Positions 25,465 through 35,216 of a DNA stretch of 64,000 bases are shown piece after piece. Under the pieces are notes generated by a model that worked only from the letters and a program-made list of their open reading frames with translations, was not told the DNA's origin and made no database searches. Where the stretch lies: the NCBI RefSeq assembly GCF_021390595.1, contig NZ_JAJEJR010000003.1:744001-808000 (forward strand). The letters run 5' to 3'. Each line of letters begins with the position of its first letter. Position 1 is the first letter of the stretch. The stretch comes from Paraburkholderia sp. HP33-1 (lineage in GTDB: Bacteria > Pseudomonadota > Gammaproteobacteria > Burkholderiales > Burkholderiaceae). The translations under genes and the position numbers were made by a program.

Positions 25465-26482
25465 TCGATTTCCTTGCTAGTAACCCACGTAACAACGTTG
25501 AAAATCGGACCCCTCGTTCCTGTCTGTGAGAACACGGTGAACGGGATCCGGCGTAACGGTTTGCACACCCTAAGCCGGGGTTTGGCTGGTCGGTTGGGGG
25601 CAGGGGCGGTCACGGCGAATGCCGCGCTGAGCCCGCCAGTGGCTATTGGCCGTGCTGTATCTTTTCGCGGGGACTGTGGACGGGATGGACATAGCCGTCA
25701 CGGGATCGGTGCGCTCGCCCGAGGACCAACGTTAGAGCAGGCCGGGCGGATAAGGCGTTGACGTTAATCATCTTGCATCCGAACATCTTTTAGTCCCCTC
25801 TACGGAGGCCTCTCGATTGTGGTCCGCTCGCCTGCGATCCCGTCCGGCCATGCCGGCGGCGCAGGTATCTGTTCGCTTCTGCGAGCGCTTTTTCGACACG
25901 CCGATGTGACGGTCGCCCCTTCGCTGCAGAAGACGTCACGCGCCGTCTTGCGCGCGAATCCGCACCCAGCACGATAAGCACGCGCGCCGCGGGTTGAAAG
26001 AGCGGGTTAACCACATACGCAATATTCTGCTTGCGTCGCGCATTGGTGAACGCGCCCGCGCGCCCTGGCGATGGTCTCCCGCGGAACCTCGCAACGGCAG
26101 GCCTTGGCGAACCTCGCGAGTCAGGCATCAGGAGCGCTTCTGAGGATGTCTCGCGTCGACCCCGATAAGCAGATTCGATACCCCTGGAAAGAAATCGCAA
26201 CCCTTTGAGGTGGCTATCCGGTAGTACCCGCCAAACTATGCTTGCGAAGTTGTGGCGGCTGAGTCCCAGGCCCATCACGATGCTGCATTGACACCGGAGC
26301 TACGGCAGCCTTCGAGCTGGTTAGGGGGCTGTAAGAACGACAGCGTATTTTACGGTCTTGCGTTCAGGAATCGAGCACGCATCGTCGCGGCGTTATCCGC
26401 TTCAATCCGAAGGGGTTAGAGGGTTGTGTCCCGTCTCTATACGGGCAATGGCAATGGCTGACGAACCAGATAAGGCAGTGTA
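25465..26482. other. One kilobase without a convincing gene
   Basis: This gap between livK and the acyltransferase gene contains only frames with Arg/Ser-rich, low-complexity translations (for example minus 25790-26278) and no good ribosome sites. A 20-codon frame beginning MSRVDPDKQI near 26145 on the plus strand looks somewhat gene-like but is too short to call. The livK promoter must lie at its left end. It may hold decayed coding sequence or an unrecognised RNA. Confidence 0.4.
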
Positions 26483-27643
26483 ATGAGCACTCAAAATGCC
26501 CCGCTCGACCTCGCGGTCGAGTCGAGTAAAACAGTGACGCGTCGAAACGCCGGTTTCGACGCGTTGCGGGCTTGCCTGACGTTGCTGGTCGTATTTCATC
26601 ACTGCGCAATTACCTACGGCGCGATCGGCGGGTGGTATTACCACGAGGTAGCCCCGAATAAATCCGTCGAATCCGTGGTGTTGGTGCTCTTCTGCACGAT
26701 CAATCAGGCGTTCTTCATGGGTCTGTTTTTTTTCCTGGCGGGCCTCTACACGTCAAGATCCATTGATCGCAAGGGGCCGGGCCGTTTCGTGGCCGACCGC
26801 TTTCTGCGGCTTGGCGCTCCCTTACTCGTGTACGGTTTTCTGATCGGACCCGCGACAATCGCATTAGCACAGGTAGGCCAAGGCCATTCGTTCGTTGGCA
26901 CGCTGCTCTATCTTTGGCGATACGGTACTTTCGAAAACGGACCCATGTGGTTTGCCCAGGCCTTGTTGATCTTCAGTGTGGCTGCCGCGCTTTGGAGCAC
27001 TGCATTCTCGCGCCCCAGGAATTACTCAACAGACCGGCCGGTTCGGGAACGATTCCCGTCCAATAAGACGCTGGCCGGTGCGGCGTCGCTCACTGGTATC
27101 GGGGCGCTGGCATTGCGGTCCAGATGGCCCGTGGGGGTCAACGTATGGGGTCTTCAACTCGGGTACTTTGCCAGCTATGTCGTGTTATACGCAGCAGGTT
27201 GCCATACAGCCCGCTCGCGTTGGATCGAACGTTTGCCGGAACGGCAAGTCGGGCTATGGTGGCGCGTTACCCTGATGACGTTACCTATATTGCCGCTTGT
27301 CTACTTTATTGGCCGGTACTTTCCTGAACTGCGCGGTCGTCCGCTCGCAATGGTCTACGCGTTTTGGGAGCCATTTGTCGCCTGGGGAACGATCTTGTTC
27401 CTTGCAAGAAATTTCCAACAACGCTTCGACAGACTGGTTGGCGTGTGGCAACCGCTGTCGCGACGTGCCTACACGATCTACATTATTCATCCGCCCGTAC
27501 TGGTAGCCGTCGCGTTGGCGTGGAGAAACGTACCGGCAGCGCCTTTCCTGAAGTTCGCAATCACGGGTAGCCTCGCTTGCGCGCTGTGCTATCTGATTGC
27601 TGGACTTTTGCTTCGATTGCCCAAACTGGCATCGGTGTTGTGA
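26483..27643 (+). CDS. Acyltransferase 3 family membrane protein
   Basis: A 386-residue membrane-bound O-acyltransferase-like protein with about ten helices. The N-terminal FDALRACLTLLVVFHHCAITYG carries the family's conserved Arg and the HH pair; FFMGLFFFLAGLYTSRSIDRKGPGRFVADRFLRLGAPLL follows, as in OafA/OpgC-like enzymes. These proteins acetylate or succinylate surface glycans, periplasmic glucans or antibiotics at the inner membrane. It is a single gene convergent with the Aer-like receptor. Substrate unknown. Confidence 0.83.
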   Translation: MSTQNAPLDLAVESSKTVTRRNAGFDALRACLTLLVVFHHCAITYGAIGGWYYHEVAPNKSVESVVLVLFCTINQAFFMGLFFFLAGLYTSRSIDRKGPGRFVADRFLRLGAPLLVYGFLIGPATIALAQVGQGHSFVGTLLYLWRYGTFENGPMWFAQALLIFSVAAALWSTAFSRPRNYSTDRPVRERFPSNKTLAGAASLTGIGALALRSRWPVGVNVWGLQLGYFASYVVLYAAGCHTARSRWIERLPERQVGLWWRVTLMTLPILPLVYFIGRYFPELRGRPLAMVYAFWEPFVAWGTILFLARNFQQRFDRLVGVWQPLSRRAYTIYIIHPPVLVAVALAWRNVPAAPFLKFAITGSLACALCYLIAGLLLRLPKLASVL

Positions 27644-27694
27644 AGGATGGGCCGCCGCTCGCGAATCGCTTGTTGATGGCGCAGGCGGTGTCAG

Positions 27695-29269
27695 TCACGA
27701 TCCGGCTGCTGACCCGGCAATCGTAAAAAGGCGCACGGCTTCATCAAGGACATGAGCCGAGTCGACCAGCCGCTGCGAGGTGGCCGCCGCTTGCTCCACG
27801 AGCGCGGCGTTTTGTTGGGTCGCGCTATCGAGGTGGGTGATTGCCTGATTCACTTGCGTGATGCCCTTGGCCTGCTCGTCGCTTGCATTGGAGACATCGT
27901 CGATGATGGTGAGTACGCGTCTGACCGTCTCGTCAATCACTTTCATCTGCGACGCGGTACGGTCGATCAGTTCCGTTCCTTGCGAGACTTCCGCGACGGT
28001 CAGATCCACCACGGACTTGATCTGCTTCGCAGACTCCGCGCAACGTTGCGCCAACATGCGGACTTCGGTGGCGACGACCGCGAACGATCGACCGGCATCG
28101 CCAGCACGGGCGGCTTCAACGGCCGCGTTCAATGCAATGATGTTGGTCTGAAAGGCGATTCCATCAATCACGCCTGTGATATCGGCAATACGCTTCGACG
28201 CCGATGTGATGCCGGACATGGTGCGCTCAACGTGACCCACGATCTCACCGCCAAGCGCCGCGGCGTCCTGCGCCTCCCGGGCAAATCCGAGCGCAGACGC
28301 GGCTGCGTCTGCATTGGCTTTAACGGTCGTGGTGAATTGCTCCATTGTCGCTGCCGTTTCCTCGAGCGAGGCGGCTTGCATTTCAGTGCGACGTGCCAGA
28401 TCGGCATTGCCGCTCGACATTTCGCGAGCGGCGTCGACCACCTGGCCAATCTGCCCTCGCACGTCCAGCACGATGGCTCCAAGGTTCGCCTTGAGTTGGT
28501 TCAGGGCGCTCTGCACATCTGCGAAATCGCCGTTCCTCGAAACGTTCATTTCAACGGTCAAATCACCGGCAGCCATTCGGGTGGCGAGATTGGACAGCCG
28601 CGCGATCGGCGCACCCAATTGCTTATTGAGCGCGAACCAGGCGCACCCGGCCAGCACAGCGGAGATTGCCGCCGCGGTCCAGAACGGCGACGGCGGCATC
28701 CCATCGTACTGGAATGCACCCACGAGCAGGAGTGCAAGTGGCGCGATCGCATAGCCGATCGCGATGCGCGCCACCACGGAGAAACGCGTTAGTGCCAGCA
28801 GCTTGCCGGCTAGCCCGGTACGCACCAGTTTTCCACGTTGCAACTTGTGCGAGCGCAAAGCGCCTTCGCGCATCTGCGTGTAGGTCGACTCGGCGAGCCT
28901 GACTTCGTCACGCGAAGGCTTGGTACGGACGCTCAGATAGCCGACGGTCTTTCCGTTTTCAACGACCGGTGTGACGTTCGCGCATACCCAGTAATGGTCA
29001 CCGTTCTTGCGGCGGTTTTTCACGAGCCCCGTCCACGGGTAACCCGCCTGGAGACTGTTCCACAGGTCGGCGAAGGCCTCGCGTGGCATGTCGGGATGCC
29101 GGATGATATTGTGTGGCGCGCCGAGCAATTCTTCTCGCGCGTAGCCTGAGATCGCGATGAAAGCGGGGTTGCAGTACTGGATTCTTCCCTTCACGTCAGT
29201 CGCCGAGACAAGCATGTCGGAGGCGGAGAAATCGAATTCGCGTTGGGTTACGGGCTGGTTATTGCGCAT
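27695..29269 (-). CDS. aer: Aerotaxis receptor, PAS-containing chemoreceptor (Aer-like)
   Basis: A 524-residue receptor (ATG 29269; the frame is open to 29299). Residues 1-120 form a PAS domain very close to the FAD-binding Aer PAS: MRNNQPVTQREFDF, GAPHNIIRHPDMPREAFADLW and GLVKNRRKNGDHYWV. A hydrophobic hairpin (about 165-215) anchors it to the membrane without a periplasmic domain. A HAMP-like region and an MCP signalling domain ([34 protein letters not shown]) follow. There is no C-terminal NWETF-type peptide. Role: sensing redox or oxygen through the FAD state. No chemotaxis genes are adjacent. Confidence 0.9.
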   Translation of the reverse strand: MRNNQPVTQREFDFSASDMLVSATDVKGRIQYCNPAFIAISGYAREELLGAPHNIIRHPDMPREAFADLWNSLQAGYPWTGLVKNRRKNGDHYWVCANVTPVVENGKTVGYLSVRTKPSRDEVRLAESTYTQMREGALRSHKLQRGKLVRTGLAGKLLALTRFSVVARIAIGYAIAPLALLLVGAFQYDGMPPSPFWTAAAISAVLAGCAWFALNKQLGAPIARLSNLATRMAAGDLTVEMNVSRNGDFADVQSALNQLKANLGAIVLDVRGQIGQVVDAAREMSSGNADLARRTEMQAASLEETAATMEQFTTTVKANADAAASALGFAREAQDAAALGGEIVGHVERTMSGITSASKRIADITGVIDGIAFQTNIIALNAAVEAARAGDAGRSFAVVATEVRMLAQRCAESAKQIKSVVDLTVAEVSQGTELIDRTASQMKVIDETVRRVLTIIDDVSNASDEQAKGITQVNQAITHLDSATQQNAALVEQAAATSQRLVDSAHVLDEAVRLFTIAGSAAGS

Positions 29270-29411
29270 GAAAGTCGTTAGCGAGGCGCGGCGCTCCATT
29301 TGGGGCGCGCCGGGATGTCGGTCAATTTGCGCTCTAACGGCAATAACCCTAAATTCTTTACGGTTATCTGACTAGCGTAGTCGGGTACTCGGAAGCTGGG
29401 TCGGCCATATG

Positions 29412-30257
29412 TCAGGCCGAAAGACGGCTCGTCTTTGGCGGAGAATTGACGGCACTGCGAATGCGCATTGCGATTTGCGCGTCGAGCGGTGTGTACACGA
29501 GCATGCTCAGGTCTGGCCGGCCATCGACGGCGAATAGTGAAAACTCCATCTCGATGGTTCCGAACTGGGGATGCAAAAGGCGCTTAACGTGCTCTACTTC
29601 GCTATGGCTGAATACCTGGTTTTCTCGCCACATCCGCTCGAAATCAGGGCTGGTGCGGCACAGATCATCCACCATGTCGCCCACTTCGGAAGCGAGCCCG
29701 GCGCGTGCAACGTCCGCGCGGAACGTCCCCACGACGAAGCGCGCGACGCTCTCCCAGTCGTGCTGTTTTGCCCGGACGGCCGGGTCGCCGAACAGGAAGC
29801 GGAGGATGTTGCGCTGGCCCGGCGGCAGCGTGCTGTAGTCGGTGAGCACGATAGCTGCGGCAGGATTCCACGCTATGACGTCCCACGTCGCGGTCTTGAT
29901 GATCGACGGGCTGGCGTCGAGCGAATCGAGCACGCGCTGCAAGCGCGGGTCCACTCCATCGGTTGACTGGTAGCGCACCTCTGGCGGTCGACCGAGGCCC
30001 AGCATGAAAAGATGCTCGCGCTCGGTATTCGTCAGCATCAGCGCGGCACAGATGCGCTCCAGCACCGCGGCGGAAGGCGCGCCGCCACGGCCCTGCTCGA
30101 GCCACGTGTACCACGTCGAACTGATATTCGCGCGCTGGGCCACTTCTTCCCGGCGCAGTCCGGGCGTACGCCTGCGGCCCGAGAATCCGAAGCTGGCCGG
30201 ATCGAGCCGCGTGCGGCGGCTGCGCAGGAAGTCCCCGAGAGTTTGGGCGGTGTTCAC
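29412..30257 (-). CDS. XRE-family regulator with MmyB-like ligand domain
   Basis: A 281-residue protein. The N-terminal HTH (about 5-75) contains RRTPGLRREEVAQRANISSTWYTWLEQGRG, the hallmark of the MmyB-like group common in actinobacteria and Burkholderia. The C-terminal PAS-like domain (about 105-270; TWDVIAWNPAAAIVLTDYSTLPPGQRNILRFLF) probably binds a fatty acid or similar ligand. It is divergent from the dehydrogenase gene at 30362. Regulators of this group often sit beside and control one short-chain dehydrogenase, so that is its likely target. Confidence 0.88.
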   Translation of the reverse strand: MNTAQTLGDFLRSRRTRLDPASFGFSGRRRTPGLRREEVAQRANISSTWYTWLEQGRGGAPSAAVLERICAALMLTNTEREHLFMLGLGRPPEVRYQSTDGVDPRLQRVLDSLDASPSIIKTATWDVIAWNPAAAIVLTDYSTLPPGQRNILRFLFGDPAVRAKQHDWESVARFVVGTFRADVARAGLASEVGDMVDDLCRTSPDFERMWRENQVFSHSEVEHVKRLLHPQFGTIEMEFSLFAVDGRPDLSMLVYTPLDAQIAMRIRSAVNSPPKTSRLSA

Positions 30258-30361
30258 TGGGATGATTAACCTGTTAGTCGCTTTACCGGGATAAGCTCAC
30301 TACTTCAATAGCATAGTGAATGATCGCATAGTGCGCGGGTGGCTATCCTGGAGACTTGACC

Positions 30362-31249
30362 ATGCGAATCTTTCTGACGGGAGCAACCGGGTTTATCGGC
30401 TCGGCTTTGGTGCCCGAACTTATCGAAGCCGGGCATCAGGTTATCGGCATGACCCGGTCTGATCAGGGCGCGCGGGCGCTGAGCGCAGCGGGCGCCGACG
30501 TCCATCGCGGCACGCTCGAAGACACCGACAGCCTGCGCATCGGCGCCGCGAAGGCAGATGCCGTCATCCACCTTGCGTTCGATCATGATTTCTCGCACTT
30601 CGTGGAGAACTGCGAGAAGGACAAGCGCGCGATCGAGGCACTTGGTTCGGCGCTGGCCGGCTCGGATCGTCCGCTTCTGATCACGTCAGGCACGGGCGTT
30701 GGCAGCCGCGATAACGGGCAGCCGGCCATCGAGGATGTGTTCAACACTGATCACCCGAACCCGCGCATTGGATCTGAGCTGGCCGGCAATGCACTGCTGG
30801 AGGCGGGCGTCAATGTGTCGGTGATGCGCCTGCCGCAGGTGCATAACCCGTACAGGCAAGGCCTTATTACGCCGCTCATCCAGATCGTGCGGGAGAAAGG
30901 CGTGTGCGCCTATGTGGAGGATGGCAGTAACCGCTGGCCGGGGGGACATCTGTCGGATGTCGTGCGACTGTACCGGCTGGCGATCGAGAAGGGCGAACGC
31001 GGTGCACGCTATCACGCGGTCGGCGAAGAAGGTGTCAGTGCCCGCGAGATTGCCGAGGCGCTGGGGCGGGGCCTGAAGGTGCCTGTCGTCTCGATTGCGC
31101 GCGAGGAAGCGCCGTCGTACTTCGGATGGATGGCGATGTTCGCCGCGCTCGATATGCCGGCATCAAGTGCGCAGACGCGGGCGCGGTTGGGCTGGCAACC
31201 GACAGGTCCGACACTTCTCTCCGATCTGAACGAAGCGCGTTTCGTTTAG
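30362..31249 (+). CDS. NAD(P)-dependent epimerase/dehydratase-type SDR
   Basis: A 295-residue extended short-chain dehydrogenase. The Rossmann motif is GATGFIG (7-13); TRSDQGARALSAAGADVHRGTLED follows as in atypical SDRs that act on carbonyl compounds; SAREIAEALGRGLKVPVVS is the substrate-side part. ATG 30362 has GGAG eight bases upstream, better than the in-frame TTG at 30356. It is expected to be regulated by the divergent MmyB-like protein. Substrate unknown. Confidence 0.87.
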   Translation: MRIFLTGATGFIGSALVPELIEAGHQVIGMTRSDQGARALSAAGADVHRGTLEDTDSLRIGAAKADAVIHLAFDHDFSHFVENCEKDKRAIEALGSALAGSDRPLLITSGTGVGSRDNGQPAIEDVFNTDHPNPRIGSELAGNALLEAGVNVSVMRLPQVHNPYRQGLITPLIQIVREKGVCAYVEDGSNRWPGGHLSDVVRLYRLAIEKGERGARYHAVGEEGVSAREIAEALGRGLKVPVVSIAREEAPSYFGWMAMFAALDMPASSAQTRARLGWQPTGPTLLSDLNEARFV

Positions 31250-31427
31250 GTGTCGACGTGAACCTGGTGATCGCTGTCAGCTGGACGGTCGCAGTTTGGC
31301 GTCCGGCTGATGAAGGAACGGGCCTTGAGTTGCCCAACTGGGATGGAAGCGTGGCTGCGGCAGAAGCGGCGAAATCCGAAGCAGCTTCTGTACTGTGATA
31401 GTGCGGCCGCGTTGACAGCCGCTGTGT

Positions 31428-31565
31428 TCAGGACTGACGACGTGCAGCGAATAGTTTGCGCACAAACGCAAGCAGACGTGAAGGTTTCAGGCGGAAATGA
31501 CTATGACGTGTAATGCCCGCGCGGTTGTAAAGGTGGGTGGTTTCGATCAGGGTGATGGGACTCAT
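31428..31565 (-). CDS. Putative 45-residue basic small protein
   Basis: A frame from ATG 31565 to TGA 31428-31430 that begins MSPITLIETTHLYNRAG and ends RKLFAARRQS. GGAG lies seven bases before the start. The composition is basic (about 10 Arg/Lys), with a non-random N-terminus and a short amphipathic C-terminal helix. It is downstream of the integrase gene on the same strand, with about 160 bp between. No family recognised. The ribosome site and composition make it more credible than the overlapping plus-strand frames. Confidence 0.45.
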   Translation of the reverse strand: MSPITLIETTHLYNRAGITRHSHFRLKPSRLLAFVRKLFAARRQS

Positions 31566-31723
31566 GATTAGCTCCGTTAAGTTTGAATAGAGCATAAGTC
31601 TCGCTGTCTCAAAATCATGTAGGTTCGGTCCGAATTGTCGCGTTGCGGGTCGAGTATTACCTCGGCCTCGCGCCGGCGCTGACTGTCATGGTGCTCGGCC
31701 TTGGCATCGCCGACTATACGACT

Positions 31724-33430
31724 TCACTTGCGCGCAGCGAACACGTCGCTGATCTGCCGTGCCCGCTTCACCTCATCGCTGTGCAGATAGATCGACGTCG
31801 TCGCGATCGAAGCGTGCCGCAGATTGTCCCGCACGGTCGTCAGTTCCGCTCCGCGCCCGAGCGCATGCGTCGCGTGGGTGTGGCGCATCCAGTGCGGACT
31901 CGCGCGACGCAGCGTGTCCGCAAGCGGCGGATGATCGGCTTCGATACTTTTCGCGGCGACCAGGAAGAAGCGCCTGAGCACACCCCATAGGCGCACGCTG
32001 CTGATCGCCGCATCGCTGTCTGCTTCGAGGCTGCCGATGACCGGCGTTTCAGGCCGCCAGCGCACAGGCGTGATGGGCAGGTCCCGTTCAGCCAGGTAGC
32101 GCGCAAGGGCGTCCCACGCGAGCGGCGGCAGAGCGACGCGCGCCAGCTTGTTTCCCTTACCCCGCACGCGCAGCCAGTGATCGCCGCGCGGATCGGTCTC
32201 GACGTGCCCGAGCGTCGCGCTGACGAGTTCGCTCGCGCGCAGCCCCGTCGCGTAGCCGAAGTCGAGCAGAAAGCGCAGCCGCTGCGCGGCCGGGGCTGAC
32301 CAGCCATACGACCACTCGAGTCCATCGGCGATCGTGCGCACAAGCATCCATTCGCCCTCGCTGAACGCGTGCGAAGTGTCCAGCGCGTTGGCGCGGGCGG
32401 CCTCCCGCACCTTCACGCCGGCGAACGGATTGGCGAGCACGTAGCGCTGCTCGATGAGCCAGCGGAACAGCGCGCCCAGAATCGACAGCGCATGCGCGAC
32501 CGAGCGGGCCGACAGGCTGCCGTTGAACGGCCGCCAGTCCAGCGACGTGCGCGCACGCACCGGTCCAATCCAGCGCTCGCGCGGCGACGGGTGGCGCAGG
32601 AACGCGCGATAGGCGATCGCGTCTTCCGTCGTGAGTGAGGACAACGCGCGGCCGCGCTCCACGATCGCCCACAGGATCAGGCGCTCGGCTTCCTTGCGAT
32701 AGGTGCGCTGCGTGGCGGGTGATTCGTGCAGTGCAAGCCATGTCTGCACCGCTTCGTAGTCGTTGGCGGCGTCAAGTGTGCACGCAGCCTTCGGTGCGCG
32801 GAATGTACCCTGGGAGCCATCGACTTCGTGCGGCACCTGCAGCGATTCCCACGGCACGAGCTCGCCGCGGCGGCTCGCGATGATGAGCGCACGCGCCTTT
32901 TCAGTGAGAGCAGGCCACGCCGCGAAGAACTGCTCGATTGCGCGGGCGCTCGCCGCGCCGAGGCCCGGTACGGCTTTCCACCACTGGCGGCGACGCGGGA
33001 TGCGTACGGTCAGATCGGCGAGCGTGTTGATGTCGTGAGCATGCAGCACTCGCACGGCGCGCGGTGCGAGCCATTGCGCGATGTCGTCGGTGATTTGCGG
33101 TTCGGGCGGACGCGCCGAGCGCAGCACATCGACGGCCTGCGCGACTGCCTTCGCGTGGTGCGCCCGATCGTCCGCGGGGTGATCGAACAGGGCTGCAAGA
33201 TCGTCACGATGCAGGGCCCGCGCGAGTGCGATCAGCCTGCGCCGGATGCGTCCGAGCACCCCGCGCGCGGATTTGCCGTCGCCAAGCGACGCAGGCTGAT
33301 AGCGCTCGACCGCTTTGCGCACGGGCAGTCCGGCGTACCAGGCGCGCAGCACGGCGAGCTCGTCGGCAGCGGGGAAGCCTGGCGGTTCTTCGATGCGAGG
33401 GGAGGGTAAAGGGAGGCGGTGCGTCTTCAT
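31724..33430 (-). CDS. Tyrosine recombinase/integrase with N-terminal DUF3701 region
   Basis: A 568-residue site-specific recombinase. The catalytic set is complete: R398 (ATGLRASELV), K428 (GKGNK), H513-x-x-R516 (HWMRHTHATH), H539 (LRHASI) and Y548 (TSIYLH). Residues 225-345 form the SAM-like core-binding domain. The long N-terminal extension (1-190) has a helix-hairpin-helix-like stretch (INTLADLTVRIPRRRQWWKAVPGLGAASARAIEQFF), the DUF3701 arrangement. No phage genes or att repeats are visible nearby, so this may be a resident chromosomal recombinase or the integrase of a lost element. Confidence 0.88.
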   Translation of the reverse strand: MKTHRLPLPSPRIEEPPGFPAADELAVLRAWYAGLPVRKAVERYQPASLGDGKSARGVLGRIRRRLIALARALHRDDLAALFDHPADDRAHHAKAVAQAVDVLRSARPPEPQITDDIAQWLAPRAVRVLHAHDINTLADLTVRIPRRRQWWKAVPGLGAASARAIEQFFAAWPALTEKARALIIASRRGELVPWESLQVPHEVDGSQGTFRAPKAACTLDAANDYEAVQTWLALHESPATQRTYRKEAERLILWAIVERGRALSSLTTEDAIAYRAFLRHPSPRERWIGPVRARTSLDWRPFNGSLSARSVAHALSILGALFRWLIEQRYVLANPFAGVKVREAARANALDTSHAFSEGEWMLVRTIADGLEWSYGWSAPAAQRLRFLLDFGYATGLRASELVSATLGHVETDPRGDHWLRVRGKGNKLARVALPPLAWDALARYLAERDLPITPVRWRPETPVIGSLEADSDAAISSVRLWGVLRRFFLVAAKSIEADHPPLADTLRRASPHWMRHTHATHALGRGAELTTVRDNLRHASIATTSIYLHSDEVKRARQISDVFAARK

Positions 33431-33478
33431 GCGGCCAAGTTTAACGCGTAGATCGGCACCTTATGATAAGAATGTGCC

Positions 33479-34363
33479 TTACCGACTCCAGTTACATCCG
33501 ATCAACGCACGAACGAGGCACCAGTTCTTCCAGTCGCAAAAATCGAGCATCACGCTGCCGGACGGCTCCGAACGCGCCGCGAGTCGCTCGACAAGACGCT
33601 CGTGAATACCACGATGCTGTGCATCGCCCAACGCCACGACGACCGGCGGTGCCGCCATCCCGGTGCCGCTGCAAAAGTTGATGACCCAACGTTCGCCGCA
33701 CAGACCGGGAGCGAGGTCCAGCAGCGAATCGATGGCGTGCCATTTGTAAGCGATCGATGCCGGCACCGGCACGCGAAACTCATCCTGAATGGTGAACGGC
33801 GCCGGCACATTGTCGATATCGAACATCGCGTTGTCGGACCAGGCCGTCAGATCGATGCCGAGCGGTTTTTCGCTCGTGAAGCGCCGCAGCAGCACGATGC
33901 TCCCGCGTACCGCCCGTAGCGGCAGCAGTTCAGGGGCAAGGTGCCAGCGCGCGTCCGCGTATTGCGCCACGTACCATTCGAAGGTCGCGGCAAACGTGCG
34001 GGTGCAGTCACGCGCGGGCCACTCGTCCTTCACCGACATGACGATAGATTCGCCGGGGTGACGCGCGAGAAACTGACCGCAGGTCCGCACCACATCGTCG
34101 AAGGTGAGACCCAGCGGGATGCCGCCGTGATGAATCGCGAAGCGGTCGCGCTCATGGCGGCAGCGAATGTCGAGGACCCGCACGCCATGGTGCAACTGAT
34201 CGTCAAGCGTGGCCTGTTGCGTGCGTGCGAGCCGGTCATCCACTGTGTAGGCGCAGGTGTCGTGGCTGCCCGGCAAGGTCAGTGCGCAAAGCAATCGGTT
34301 GCCATCGATTGCCGACATCCAGTCAGCCAGCGAAACGGTGGGGTCGATCAGGGTAGGGCGCAC
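33479..34363 (-). CDS. PI-PLC-like phosphodiesterase coupled to an ABC importer
   Basis: A 294-residue protein with the phosphatidylinositol-specific phospholipase C X region. H34 in LPGSHDTCAYT and H78/H79 in FAIHHGGI are the expected acid/base pair; LDIRCR and SVKDEW are further barrel strands. No signal peptide is visible, so it is probably cytoplasmic, unlike secreted bacterial PI-PLCs. The GTG start at 34363 is one base after the stop of the permease gene (TAG-c-GTG), which indicates translational coupling. It may cleave an imported phosphodiester such as a glycerophosphoinositol. That role is an inference from context. Confidence 0.82.
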   Translation of the reverse strand: MRPTLIDPTVSLADWMSAIDGNRLLCALTLPGSHDTCAYTVDDRLARTQQATLDDQLHHGVRVLDIRCRHERDRFAIHHGGIPLGLTFDDVVRTCGQFLARHPGESIVMSVKDEWPARDCTRTFAATFEWYVAQYADARWHLAPELLPLRAVRGSIVLLRRFTSEKPLGIDLTAWSDNAMFDIDNVPAPFTIQDEFRVPVPASIAYKWHAIDSLLDLAPGLCGERWVINFCSGTGMAAPPVVVALGDAQHRGIHERLVERLAARSEPSGSVMLDFCDWKNWCLVRALIGCNWSR

Positions 34364-34364
34364 G

Positions 34365-35216
34365 CTACTTCAACCCGCCCGAAAAACCCTGCATCAGATA
34401 GCGCTGCACATAACCCGCGAGCAGAAGCGTCGGCACTGACGAAATCAGACCCGCGCTCATCAGCTCTCCCCAGTCGATACCGTTCTCGGTGACATAGCCC
34501 GCCATGGCGAGCGAGAGCGTGAAATGACTCGGCGACGAGACGAACAGCAGCGCCAGCAGAAACTCGTTCCACGCAATGATGAACACGAAGATGGCAGTGG
34601 CAACGAGACCTGGCGCGCAAAGCGGCATGACGATGAAGACGATGCGCTGCGCGAGGTTCGCGCCGTCGAGCGCCGCGGCCTCCTCGAATTCGATCGGCAC
34701 ATCGCGCACGAACGGCAGCAACATCCAGATGGCCATCGGCAACGTGTACAACTGATACGCGAGTATCAGACCGAACAGCGAATCGAGCAGATGAAGCCAC
34801 TTTGCCAGCGAAAACAGCGGTACGGCCACCGTAATCGGCGGCATCAGCTTGAGTGCCAGCACGAGCATCAGGAACACCAGATCGAGTCGCGCCGGAAATG
34901 CGAGTCGCGCGAGGGCATAGGCGGCCGGAAAGGCCAGCGCGAGTGCGAGCAACGTGGCGCCCAGCGCGACCCACACCGAGTTCAGCACCGGCTGGGCCAT
35001 GCCGTTTTCCCATACCGCTGCGAAATGTTCGAACGTGGGCGCTGAAGGCCACAACGCAAGCGGATGAGCGAGGCGTTCCAGCGTTGGCGTGAAGGCCGCA
35101 CCAACCATCCATACGCACGGCAGCAGCAGCACCGCTAGCGCGCCGAGCCGCAGCAGCCCACGTACCGCGGCACCGGATGAGCGTCGCGCGAAACCCTGAA
35201 AGCGCGCGGCCGGCAT
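34365..35216 (-). CDS. ABC transporter permease, MalG/UgpE type
   Basis: A 283-residue inner-membrane permease of the carbohydrate uptake family 1. Six hydrophobic segments and the EAA loop (EFEEAAALDGANLAQRIVFIVMPLCAPGL) are clear. ATG 35216 overlaps the upstream permease stop (TGATG); the longer frame to 35495 runs through that gene and is rejected. It forms the channel with the MalF-type permease. No cognate MalK/UgpC ATPase is encoded nearby. Confidence 0.88.
   Translation of the reverse strand: MPAARFQGFARRSSGAAVRGLLRLGALAVLLLPCVWMVGAAFTPTLERLAHPLALWPSAPTFEHFAAVWENGMAQPVLNSVWVALGATLLALALAFPAAYALARLAFPARLDLVFLMLVLALKLMPPITVAVPLFSLAKWLHLLDSLFGLILAYQLYTLPMAIWMLLPFVRDVPIEFEEAAALDGANLAQRIVFIVMPLCAPGLVATAIFVFIIAWNEFLLALLFVSSPSHFTLSLAMAGYVTENGIDWGELMSAGLISSVPTLLLAGYVQRYLMQGFSGGLK

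Noticed and set aside
25790..26278. 162-codon minus-strand ORF in the 1-kb gap
   Set aside because: Arg/Ser-rich composition, no ribosome site, no family; left as a gap.
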